This document shows, piece after piece, positions 45,110 through 56,423 of a stretch of 64,000 nt of DNA. Position 1 is the first letter of the stretch. Each line of letters opens with the position of its first letter. The notes beneath the pieces were generated by a model. It was not told where the DNA came from. It saw only the letters and a list, made by a program, of their open reading frames with translations, and made no database searches. Where the stretch lies: contig CM065298.1 in the NCBI GenBank assembly GCA_032871835.1, positions 8,295,596 through 8,359,595 on the forward strand. Reading direction: 5' to 3'. A program made the translations under genes and the position numbers. Source of the stretch: Dipteronia dyeriana (Eukaryota; Streptophyta; Magnoliopsida; Sapindales; Sapindaceae).

Positions 45110-47570
45110 TAGTCAACTCCTAGTTTATTTTCTTAAGGCAACTAATTACTAGTGACCGATTCCCTAATATCAATCAAGGACAATCACCAATCAAATCAAC
45201 TCCATATTTAGAGGGATTTGGATATATTAGCAAAATTGGTAGGATAAGTAGAGCTCCAATATTTTATACTTACTCATATATTCATATATTTTTTAAAGGA
45301 ATATCAATGAAAGTATCATTTTCATACTACTCTAAAACTCCTTGAAGGTATGATTTTCTCAAGCCTTGTTTCATATTTTTTTAATTTTTGATTAAAGTTA
45401 TAGTCTTTTTCAAACCCTTTTTGATTTTGACACAAAATATCTCATTTACAAAATTTTGGCCTATAACAATTTCTTAATTTGTGTTTTATGGAGATGTTTT
45501 AATGTATGAATTTTCGAGTGAATGAAATAGATATATTTACATGAAGTTTATAACAAATTGCTAGGATTTTTGGAGTCCATTGAAAAGTTCAAGATTGAGT
45601 GTTTGTAGGTTGAGATTTTGATTTGTTTAATACTAGTGAAGCAACTTACTATTTTGGTTATTGTAGATATATTTTTAGGTAGCAATTGATGGTGAATTTT
45701 GGCATGAGAATAGTAGACACATATATCAACTCATTTTATAATTTTCGGAATTTTTGGTAGTTTTTAGTTTAGGGATATTGCATTTCTAAAACAGTTGTGG
45801 GTGCAAATATTTCTGAATTATTAAACTGACCTTATTGTAATGGAGTAATTTTAAATTGAGTTTTGGGAAGAATTTAGGTCTAATATTTGGTAATATGGCT
45901 GTACAGATGTTATTGAATCCTGATATAAATTGTCATGAATTGTGGTGATGTATAAGTAATTTAATTCTTTAGGTATATTAGACATTTAAGCCATAATATA
46001 TATGTTGACAGTCATGAGCTCTTGGTATTGTAGGAATTTTAATTCACAAACAGAGATAGGTAAAACTTTTACCTTTGGTATATGGATAGAGTACGGATGT
46101 ATTAGTCTATAAATCAAAATTTGAAATTTTCCATGGTCGGAAGGATTGTTAAACATTGATAAAAGTTCTGATTAGATGATTGAAATTTATGCTGTCAGGA
46201 TTGACACCTGTGTGTTTAGAAAAATATAAAACTTTATTGGTGTTTGATAAAATTCTGAACTTTTGAGGAGATTTAGTAATCTAATGGTTGGACTTATTTA
46301 CTAAGTTTTGAAATTTTTCAAGGCCTTTAAAATGTTTGAATCACTAGCGTTTGGACACTAAAATCTGTTTTATGAAATCTCTTCAGGAAACTGAACAAAA
46401 AATGTATTTATAAAGTTGAGTTAGATCTCTTTCATTTGGCTGGTTTAATTGAGGGATTATATTCTATATGTTTAGTATATCGTTAGTGAAACCTTAAACT
46501 TGTTCATCGGTGGTAAGTAGATTTTCCTTTTTGCATAGTATGTAATTGTACAAATGTTTTCTTAGAAACCAAAGTTATTTATCGTATTGTTATGATCTAA
46601 AATATTTTATTATATATGTTTATAAACTCATTTTCCTACTTAGTCTTTACTTACATATTTGTTACCTGATTCTTTTTAAATGAGTTTTATCTTTACTGGA
46701 ACTATGTATTTAAATGCTTAAATGTTTGGTTCTTTTGCACTTTAACAATGCAAATATATTATGATATTTTGAAAGTAATGTTTTAGCTCAATGTCTGTAG
46801 TAAATGAAATGTGAAATGAAATGAAATGTTGATCACCGGTGATAATGTAAATTCAGTGCGTGCGACAAATGAAATAATATGATTTTGGTCTTGTACTGAT
46901 TTCTGAAATGTTATGATTTTGGTCTTGTACCAATCTCTGAAATGTAAATGGCCTGGTCACCGGGGGTATTGGTGACACTACTTGACTTGAGCTTATTTTT
47001 TTTATGAAATGTTATTAATTATTATCATATATTGAAAATGATAATTTTGCAAGTATACTTGTATTTGAAAATATTACTTTTACAAGTTTACTTATATATT
47101 GAAAATGTTACTTTTGTAACTTTAATTGTATCTGATTATTTGAAAAGTTATGTACGTAGTAAATTTTATTTTAAATTTCATAAATGTTTTCGATTACGTA
47201 TTATGCAATACTTACTGAGTTGACAGCTCACCCCTTTTCATTTAACGTTTTGCAGACTAAGTATCTTAGAAAGCTAACCGCTAGAGCAATAGACTTTCAG
47301 GAGGGTAAAGTTATTGAGATTATACGTATATTTCTGCTTTGTTTTGTTACTTAGAATTTGAGTTTAGGTGCTCAGTATTATTTTAATTTTCCTTTCGAGT
47401 GTTTTGAACCTTGTTGTTGGAATTATTTGGAGATATATTTACATTTCAGAATGATTTATTTAGAGTTATTCGATGATTATTAGTTTTCTTTGGGTGAAGT
47501 AATTGATGGTTTATGATATAACATTTCGAATCAAAGTGTTTAATTACTCTTTGGATTTTGGGGTGTTACA
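44714..47570 (+). repeat. 5' LTR of element E
   Basis: 2,857 bp from TGTACGACCC to GGGGTGTTACA. AT-rich, with a (TA)~19 run at 45070-45108 and no convincing coding sequence. The first ~1,980 bp align with the 3' LTR at roughly 90% or better by eye, with many small indels. Confidence 0.78.
45034..45108. repeat. (TA)n microsatellites in the E 5' LTR
   Basis: Two TA runs: a short one at 45039-45055 and about 19 dinucleotides at 45070-45108. The matching place in the 3' LTR (60499-60519) has only about 11, so the tract has changed since insertion. Confidence 0.9.
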
Positions 47571-47585
47571 ACTTGGTATCAAAGC
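47571..47585 (+). other. Primer binding site of element E
   Basis: TGGTATCAAAGC at 47574-47585, three bases after the LTR. It differs by one base from the initiator tRNA-Met site used by the gypsy copies here. Confidence 0.8.
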
Positions 47586-48213
47586 ATTAGGCTTGGGATT
47601 CTATGGACTTTTGGGTGTTAGTTATAGATGATCGATATGTTCTAATATTTTACAATCATTATCGATAGGTTCTAATATTTTACAATTGGTATTTTGTTAG
47701 GTTTTATTATTCTTAGTTTCTTACGATTAATATTTTAGGGTCCTAAATACTCTTAGTTGAAGTTGGTTAATGGAACCAATTGAAATGTTAAATCATGAGG
47801 ACTATTTGATTACGATATATGTATCTTGGAGATTTATGGAGTTTATTTTCTGGTAATTTTTTTTTTCTTCTTCAAAAGTTAAAAGAAGTTACTATGGTTT
47901 CATAGCATAGCCATATTATTAAAAGAAGTTGTTTTCTAGGAGATGATTGGGTAAGTTGGATTGAAATGATACTCGTAAATTTTGGGTAAAGTTTGAGGAA
48001 TTATTATTTGATATGTAATATTTCTAAATGATATTGAGTACTATTCACGTATGCATTTTATAAAGTAAATAATTTATTTAAGATTTATTTATTTATTGAT
48101 GTCCTATGATATAATTGTTAGACTTAGTATTGTTCTATAATGTTATAACATTGTAATTTTGGTGGTTAGATCATAGAGAGGATATGTAGTATACTAAAAA
48201 GAAATTGGTGGCA
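47586..48213 (+). other. Interior of element E, left part, noncoding
   Basis: AT-rich, with no open reading of note and no Gag motif where gag would be expected. Ends at the gypsy D target site TGTAC (48214-48218). Confidence 0.65.
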
Positions 48214-48218
48214 TGTAC

Positions 48219-49882
48219 TGACAGGACCCACCCCGACTCTTCTCTCTTGAGTACGAGGGAGACCCTGTAGGCTGAACTTTTATTATCATGATAAAAGGAC
48301 TTTCTACTGAGTTTTCCATATGAAATACTTTCTTTTAAAAAAACAAAATGTAAGAAGAATATTGGAGAGTGAAAAATGTACATAATTGCAATTTCTTTTC
48401 ATATATTTTCATTCGTTACAAAAATTTTGTGAAAAGGACCGATCGGACCAACTGACCACTTTAAAAACTAACACATCAGTCCGTCCCGACAGGAAACCCG
48501 AGCAGGCCGAGTAAGAAATCCGAGTAGGCAGAGTAGACCGAATAGGCCATATGGGCCGAGCAGGTCAAGTGGGCCGAATAGGTCAAGTAGGCCGAGTAGG
48601 CCGAACAGACCGAGTAGAATTCCGACCACGTTCTGACCAAACCTAACCTCCCGACCCCTTTACAGTCCCGACCATGCCTACCTCATATTTCTAAATATGT
48701 ACATGACAATTTAAAATGCATGACTTTTATGCTTCATGATGTCATCGAGTGGCCCACCTCAAAACTTCTGAGTCCGCACAACCGAGCAGCTATCTGGATA
48801 AATATTTAAGAGTGAAAGGATGAGCGCTAACACCCAGTGAGTGAATAAAAAATTTTAAAAACACTTTTCTAAACCACTTTACAATAAGCATTCAGTAATA
48901 CATGGTATAAGATAATATATCTACTTTCGTACTTAATTTACTGAAAAAGAATTAAATACTTTATAAAATCTTAATCTGCACAAAATTCGTATCTGGGATA
49001 TCCTCAATACGTAAGCCTAAATACTTCGGACAAACACCGAGTCATGAATAACTTCTGGTCATACCCGTGTAGAGCGACTCAATTACTCTTTCTCTGGTCA
49101 TGCTTGGGCAGAGCGACTCTCTGGTCATACAAGTGCAGAGTGACTTTATTACTCTTTCTCTGGTCATGCACTTGCAGAGCGACTCATGACATACACATGT
49201 GTAGAACGGCCCCAAAAGCCAACCATAATCATAACTGGGAAAGGGTACATACATGGTGCTTTTGTAGAAATCATAATCTCTTCTTGATAATTCATAAAAA
49301 TAATATAACTGATTCTGAATGCTAATATAAGCATACAACATATACTTTCAGTTCTCTGTATCATCACCATCAATCATAAAAAGCAATAAAAAGCTTAAAA
49401 GATTTGTAACAATTAATCTTAATGATAAATTTGGAAACCTTTGAGTTAAAAACAAAACTGAAACTTAATTCACTCATAACTTAGACGTCAAGCTTAATTC
49501 AGACTGAGTATGCTAGATTCCCTTTGTCTTCTTTCCCTAACAATCACAAGATCCAATTTGAAACTGGATATCAAAGAAGAATCAAGTGAAATCTATAATC
49601 ACGAGAGAGAGCTTCACTGACTTCTTGTCTTTCCTTTCTTCTCTTTCCTTTCTTCCGCTGGATTCTACTGCTTTCTAGCTCTCACAACGTTTATCCTCTA
49701 ATATATATACTTATGGAAGGACACAGTTGAAGTTGTGAGCTAATTAACCAAGCTCACAGCTGCCTGTCAGCCATACAATTTACTTAGGCTTACTCACCTA
49801 ATGTCTTTATTGCTTCACGCTTATCCTATTTTTTTTTTAAATTGGGCCTTTCAATTAGGCCTGAAAGACATTGGGTGTTACA
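48219..49882 (-). repeat. 3' LTR of gypsy D
   Basis: 1,664 bp with complete TG...CA ends. Contains the ~88-bp insert at about 49536-49624 beside the pyrimidine-rich leader. It lacks a short AATAAACTGAATAAG-type stretch near 48940 that the 5' LTR has, so some length change came after insertion. Confidence 0.92.
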
Positions 49883-49918
49883 ATTCACCCCTCCATATAA
49901 GAAATTCGTCATCGAAAT

Positions 49919-52900
49919 TTACTTTCTTAGCTGAAACAGATGGGGATACTGAGTCCGCATCTGATCTTCATGTTCCCAAGTCACCTCTTCCACTGTATGA
50001 TTTCTCCATAAAACTTTTACAAGAGGAATGACCTTAGTACGTAATACTTGTTCCCTTCTATCTAGAATCTCAATAAGTTCCTCTTCATAAGTTAAATCTT
50101 CTCTTAACTTCACTGGTTGCTTGGTTAAAACATGCGTAGGGTCGACCGCATTTTTTCGAAGCATAGAAACATGAAATACATCATGAATTCTTGAAAGTTC
50201 TGAAGGCAATGCTAAATGGTATGCCACTGCTCCCACTCGGGCAATGATCTCATACGGACCAATGTATCGTGGACTTAACTTACCACATCTTCCAAATCAA
50301 AGTATACCTTTCCAAGGTGAAATTCGTAGGAATACATTGTCACCTACTTTAAATTCAAGCTCCCTTCTCCGCTTATCTCTATGGCTTTTCTGCCTATCTT
50401 GAAAAAACCCTTAATCTGTCTCTGATAATTTTAATCTTTTCTGTTGTGACTTGAACAAGTTCTGAACCTAACAACTTTCTCTCGCCTACTTCATCCCAAC
50501 ACACCTGTGTTCTGTATTTTCTCCCATACAGAGCTTCATAAGGTGCCATTTCGATGCTAGCTTGATAACTGTTATTGTAGGCAAATTCTATCAAAGGTAT
50601 ATGTACATCCCAACTACCTTTGAAATCCATTACACACGCCCGAAGCATATCCTCTAATGTCTGAATAGTACGCTCCGATTGACCATCAGTCTGCGGGTGA
50701 AAAGCAGTACTAAAATGCAATCGAGTTCCCAAATCTTCTTGTAAACTAGGCCAAAATCTAGATGTAAACCGAGGATCTCTATCTGATACTATGGATACGG
50801 GTGCGCCATGAAGATGAACTATTTCATCAACATAAATTTTGGCTAATCTGTCAAGATGGTAAGTAATACCGATTGGCAGAAAATGCGCAGACTTTGTAAG
50901 TCGATCAACGATCACCCATACACTGTTGTGACCACTCTGTCTACGAGAGAGTCCTACCACAAAATCCAAGGTAACATGTTCCCATATCCATTCGGGAATA
51001 GGAAGTGGTTGTGATAGTCCTACTGGTTTCTGATGTTCTACCTTGACTTGCTGACAAATCAAACATTTAGAAACGAATTCTGCTATCTCTCTTTTCATAC
51101 CTTGCCACCAGTAATGCCCTTTCAAAGTACGATACAGCTTAGTACTTCCTGGATGCATTGCACAAGCTGAAGAGTGAGCTTCTTCTAAAATTTCATTCTT
51201 TAGTTCCTTAATGTTTGGTACACACAGTCTATTACCTAGAACCAATGTACCATCACTTCTCACTACAAATCAGCTTGTAAGCTTTTCTACACTTCTCCCT
51301 TCAATTTAACAAAATAAGAATCTTGAGTGTGTAATTCCCATATACGATCAATCAAAATAGGTCTAACCTGAAAGGTAGACAGTAATGCTCCACAATCTCG
51401 TGCTTCTAGCTTAACTCTCAACATTCTTAATTCAATTAAAAATGAAAGCTGAAGATGATTTAGCTTCCAATTGATCCTCCAATGAGCCATAGAACTTGAA
51501 GACTTTCTACTTAGTGCATCTGCCACCACATTTGCCTTTCTAGGATGATATTCAATCGTACAGTCATAATCTTTAATCAACTCAATCCATCTTCTTTGTC
51601 TTAAATTCAGTTTTTTTTTAGTGAAAAGATATTGTATGCTTTTTTGATCTGTATAAGTCTGACAAGTAACTCCATATAAGTAATGCCTCCAAATTTTCAG
51701 TGCAAACACCACTGCAACAAGCTCTAGATCATGGGTTGGGTAATTATGTTCATGCTTCTTTAACTGTCTTGATGCATAAGCTATTACTTTCCCATGTTGC
51801 ATCAAAACGCAACCTAAACCATGTTTTGATGCATCACCATAAACAACAAATCCATCACTTTCGGTTGGAAGAGCAAGTATTGGAGCAGAAGTCAATCTCT
51901 CGTTAAGTTCTTGAAAACTCTTTTCACAAGCTTCTGACCACTCAAACTTTACATCCTTCTGAGTTAGTGTTGTTAATGGTGAAGCTATTTTAGAAAATCC
52001 CTCTACAAATCTTCGATAGTAACTTGCTAAACCCAAGAAACTTCTAATTTCGATCACACTAATTGGTCATTCCCAATTCACTATAGCTTCAACGTTTTGA
52101 GGATCAACATAAATACCATCACCAGAAATCACATGGCCTAAAAATGTAACTCTGTCGAGCCAGAATTGACACTTGCTAAATTTGGCATAAAGTTGATTCT
52201 CTCTCAAGACTTGTAGAATAATCTCTAAATGCTCTGTATGCTCCACATCATCTTTAGAATAAATCAAAATGTCATCAATGAACACGATAACAAATTTGTC
52301 TAGATAAGGATGAAATACCATATTCATCAAATCCATAAAAGCTGCTGGAGCATTTGTTAATCCAAATGACATAACTAGAAACTCATAATGCCCATAACGA
52401 GTTCTAAAAGCGGTCTTTGGTATATCACAGTTTCTAATTCTCAATTGGTGATAACCAGTTCGCAAATCTATCTTGGAGAACTCCTTTGCTCCCTGAAGCT
52501 GATCGAATAAGTCATCAATATGTGGGAGTGGGTATTTATTACGCACCGTTGCTTTATTCAATTGCCGATAATCGATGCATAAACGTAACGTTCCATCTTT
52601 CTTCTTAACAAACAGAACCGGCGCTCCCCATGGTGACACACTAGGTTTAATAAAATTCTTGCTCACCAATTCTTCTAATTGAATCTTCAACTCTTTCAAT
52701 TCGGTTGGAGCCATTCTATAAGGTGGAATAGAAATCGGAGTCGTGCTTGGGACCAAATCTATCACAAACTCAATGTCTCTATCTGGTGGTAATCCATGAT
52801 GATCTTTAGGAAATACATCTAGAAATTTTCTTACCACCGATATATCTTCTAATTTTACCTCCCTATCCCGAGTATCAATTACATAAGCCGAATAAGCTGA

Positions 52901-53368
52901 ACATTGTTTCCTGAGCAACCGTCGGACAGTGATAGCAGAAATAACACAAGAAGGAAGAATCTGACGTTCACCACAGAAAATAACATCCGACTCTTCTTGA
53001 AGTGTAAATTTTACCTCTTTTCGAAAACAATCTACAGTACCATGGTGTATAGCCAGCCAATCCATTCCTAAGATAACATCAAAATCATGTATATCAAGCG
53101 GAATCAAATAAACATGTAGCTCATGCTTACCGACTATGACATTACTGTTTCTATATATATTCTCAGCCAATAAAGAGTCACCAGTAGGTGTAGCCACTAC
53201 CATACTAGAATCTAATGGTCTTAATTCTACATCCGCATACAGCCTAAAAGATCGAGATACAAAAGAATGAGTAGATCCAGGATCAATGAGAACATGAGCA
53301 TTGTGGCCAAAAATTGTTAACGTACCTGTAACGACATCTGTAGTGGTCTCGGCATCTTGCTGAGTCAT
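49919..53368 (-). pseudogene. Pol of gypsy D: protease, RT, RNase H, integrase, chromodomain
   Basis: Begins [15 protein letters not shown] at 53368 and runs 433 codons: protease with [13 protein letters not shown], a linker, then RT with [19 protein letters not shown], the FIDD catalytic pair near 52280 and [17 protein letters not shown] intact. A TGA at 52067-52069 (CGA in copy C) separates RNase H ([13 protein letters not shown]; the catalytic-type YSDAS is YGDAS here). After a TAG at 51287-51289, shared with C, integrase (51263-50394) has HHCC residues (HSSACAMHPG, CLICQQ), core motifs DFVVG, VSDRDPRF and TDGQSERTIQ. A frameshift near 50400 precedes the GPYEII motif and a 105-codon chromodomain end with WRNHTVEEVTWEHED. 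One or two changes per domain prevent full expression. Confidence 0.92.
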
Positions 53369-54595
53369 AGCAAAAACCCTTGCCTAAGTATGAGGTCTAC
53401 CCGACCGACCTCTCTGTTAGTTGCCTCAAACCCCTGATGTGCTAACTTTGGTTTTCCTTGTAGTTGTAGATCCTCCTACTCGGGATCCCCTTTGCCCTTG
53501 AATCTGACCAGCGCCACTTTGTATTGGTTGAAAACCTATCTTTCTTTCTTCATTGCCTCTCTGAACTAACTCGGGGCAATCTCTTTTTAAATGTCCAGGT
53601 TGCCCACATTGATAACAACCTGATCTCCCTAAATAACACTCACCATCGTGGTGCTTTCCACAAGTCAAACATAGAGGACGCCAACCTCTACCCATACTAA
53701 CACTCTGTTACCGACTACTCATTGGTTGCTGGACTGAGGCTTGGCTAGAACCAGGTCCACGACTCTATTAAAAATTACTAGTCTGGCCTGAAAAACTGCC
53801 TATTGCCTTAGGCATTTTGCCATAAGAGCCTTCTACTGACCAGTTACTACGTTTTTGTTTCTGTTGTTCAAATCTGCCAGAGTAATTAAGGCCTCTCTCC
53901 ACCCTCAATACAGCTTCAAACAACTTACCAAACTCAACATGTCCAGAAGTAGTCACTATTGTCTTAATTTCCGATCGAAGTCAATCTTCAAATTTTCTAC
54001 ACTTATTTTCTTCATCAGCGACTACATATGGAGCAACCCTCGAAAGTTCTATAAATTTCTTCTCATACGCTTCTACTGTCATAGATCCCTGTACTAGTTT
54101 GAAAAATTCAGCTCTTTTCAAATCTTGATAGAAACGGGGATAACAACGATCATTAAACTGCTTCTTAAAATCCTCCCAAGTAATTCCTTCGGGAGTTCTT
54201 CGTTGAATTGATGCTCACCAATCATATGCTTTTTCCTTTAGCAAAAACGTAACAAAAGAAACCTTCTGTTCATCGGTGCACCTCATAACTTCAAATACAT
54301 GTTCTAGTTCATTCAACCAAGAAATAGCACTATTTGGATCTTCTGTTCCATCAAAATTCATAGCTACCAACTTTCATACACGCTCAATTGAATTTTCAGG
54401 CACTCGCATTTGGTACTGGACCATCGCAGTCAACAGTTCTGCAATTTTATCCATTGGTTCCTCCCTAGGTTTCGGTATATGTGGTTGAGCTATAGGTGGT
54501 TGAGTGTGTGATTCTATCTCGTTTTCACCTTGGTTACCAATCCTCTCTCCAAGGTCATCTACTGGTCTTGTGCGTGGGCGGCCAACTCGACGCAT
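53369..54595 (-). pseudogene. Gag of gypsy D
   Basis: ATG at 54595 starts MRRVGRPRTRPVDDLGER and is open to TGA at 54374 (CGA in C, a CpG transition). Further stops are a TGA replacing Trp in AYDWW (near 54213), TGA at 53981-53983 (shared with C), one at 53768, and a TAG near 53384 just before the protease. The zinc knuckle CYQCGQPGHLKRDC is at about 53575-53620. The frame is otherwise the same as pol, so the intact ancestor probably had one gag-pol ORF. Confidence 0.9.
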
Positions 54596-54677
54596 GATGC
54601 TGTTACAAAATCAACATTATGCTTAAATGCATGAAACTAAATGCAAACAATTACTCCGTGGTTTAATTATAAACCGT

Positions 54678-54692
54678 GCTCTGATACCAAGT
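54678..54692 (-). other. Primer binding site of gypsy D (initiator tRNA-Met)
   Basis: TGGTATCAGAGC on the minus strand (54689 down to 54678), three bases from the LTR. Confidence 0.9.
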
Positions 54693-56418
54693 TGACAAGA
54701 CCCACCCCTACTCTTCTCTCTTGAGTACGAGAGAGACCCTATGGGCTGAACTTTTACTATCATGATAAAAGGACTTTCTACTGAGTTTTCCATATGAAAT
54801 ACTCTCTTTTAAACAAACAAAATGTAAGAAGAATATTGGAGAGTGAAAAATGTACATAATTGTAATTTCTTTTCATATATTTTCATTCGATACAAAAAGT
54901 TTGTCAAAAGGACCGATCGGACCAACTGGCCACTTTAAAAACTACCACATCAGTCTGTCCCGACCAGAAATCCTAGTAGGCCGAGTAAGAAACCCGAGTA
55001 GGCAGAGTAGACCGAATAGGCCATGTGGGCAGAGTAGGTCAAGTGGGCCGAATAGGTTAAGTGGGCCGAATAGGTCAAGTAGACCGAATAGGCCGAACAA
55101 ACTGAGTAGAATTTCGACCATGTTCTGACCATGCCTACCGTCCTGACCACTTTACAGTCCCGACCATGCCTACCTTCTCGACCATGCCTACCTCATATTT
55201 CTAAATATGTACCTGAAAATTTAAAATGCATGACTTTTATGCTTCATGATGTCATCGAGTGGCCCACCTCAAAACTTCTGAGTCCGCACAACAGAGCAGC
55301 TACCTAGATTAATATTTAAGAGTGAAAGGATGAGCGCTAACGCCCAGTGAGTGAATAAAAACTTTTAAAAACACTTTTCTAAACCACTTTACAATAAGCA
55401 TTCAGTAATACATGGTATAAGATAATATATCTACTTTCGTACTTAATAAACTGAATAAGCTGAATGCTTCTCTTTACTGAACAAGAATTAAATACTTTAT
55501 AAAATCTTAATCTGCACCAAATTCGTACAGGGGATATCCTCAATACGTAAGCCAAAATTCTTCGGGCAAACGCCGAGTCATGAATAACTTCTGGTCATAC
55601 CCGTGCAGAGCGACTCAATTACACTTTCTTTGGTCATGCTCGGGCAGAGTGACTCTCTGGTCATACAAGTGCAGAGCGACTCTATTTCTCTTTCTCTGGT
55701 CATGCACTTGCAGAGCGACTCATGACATACACATGTATAGAACGGCCCCAAAAGCCAACCATAATCATAACTGGGGAAGGGTACATACATGGTGTTTTTG
55801 TAGAAATCATAATCTCTTCTTGATAATTCATAAAAATAATATAACTGATTCTGAATGCTAATATAAGCATAAAACATATACTTTTCGTTCTCTGTATCAT
55901 CACCATCAATCATAAAAAGCAATAAAAAGCTTAAAAGATTTGTAACAATTAATCTTAATCATAAGACTGGAAACCTTTGAGTTAAAAACAAAACTGAAAC
56001 TAAATTCACTCACAACTTAGACGTCAAGCTTAATTCAGACTGAGTATGCTAGGTTCCCTTCGTCTTCTTTCCCTAACAATCACAATATCCAATTAGAAAC
56101 TGGATATCAAAGAAGAATCAACTGAAGTCTATAATCACGAGAGAGAGATTCACTCACTTCTTCTCTTTCCTTTCTTCTCTTTCCTTTCTGCAGCTGGATT
56201 CTACTGCTTTCTAGCTCTCACAACGTTTATCCTCTAATATATATACTTATGGAAGGACACAACTGAAGTTGTGAGCTAATTAACCAAGCTCATAGCTGCC
56301 TGTCAGACATACAATTTACTTAGGCTTACTCACCTAATGCCTTTACTGCTTCATGTTTATCCCATTTTTTTTTTAAATTGGGCCTTTCAATTGGGCCTGA
56401 AAGACATTGGGTGTTACA
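54693..56418 (-). repeat. 5' LTR of gypsy D
   Basis: 1,726 bp, TGTAACACCCAATG at 56418 to CTTGTCA at 54693 on the minus strand. TATA run near 56240; ~88-bp insert at about 56072-56160; GAGTCGCT repeats at 55600-55730; CpG-rich arrays at 54955-55190. Confidence 0.92.
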
Positions 56419-56423
56419 TGTAC

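Larger units (their letters stand above)
48219..56418 (-). mobile_element. Gypsy D: complete Tekay/Del-type chromovirus copy
   Basis: 8,200 bp on the minus strand, bounded by LTRs and the perfect duplication TGTAC (48214-48218 and 56419-56423). Inserted in the interior of element E. It has the longest open pol readings in the window (433, 256 and 289 codons in succession). Breaks are few and mostly single substitutions to stops, so it is probably the youngest or best-preserved copy. Its LTRs share an ~88-bp insert absent from copies A-C. Confidence 0.94.

Noticed and set aside
49060..49200. CRISPR-like regularly spaced repeats (GAGTCGCTCTGC separated by ~15-30 bases)
   Set aside because: These are minisatellite units inside a plant retrotransposon LTR, repeated in every LTR of the family; spacers are also repeats, and this is a plant nuclear sequence.
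18419..56418. Copies B, C and D as segmental duplications rather than insertions
   Set aside because: Each has a different perfect 5-bp direct repeat at its edges and different flanking sequence, and removing each restores the interrupted element. That is integrase-mediated insertion.
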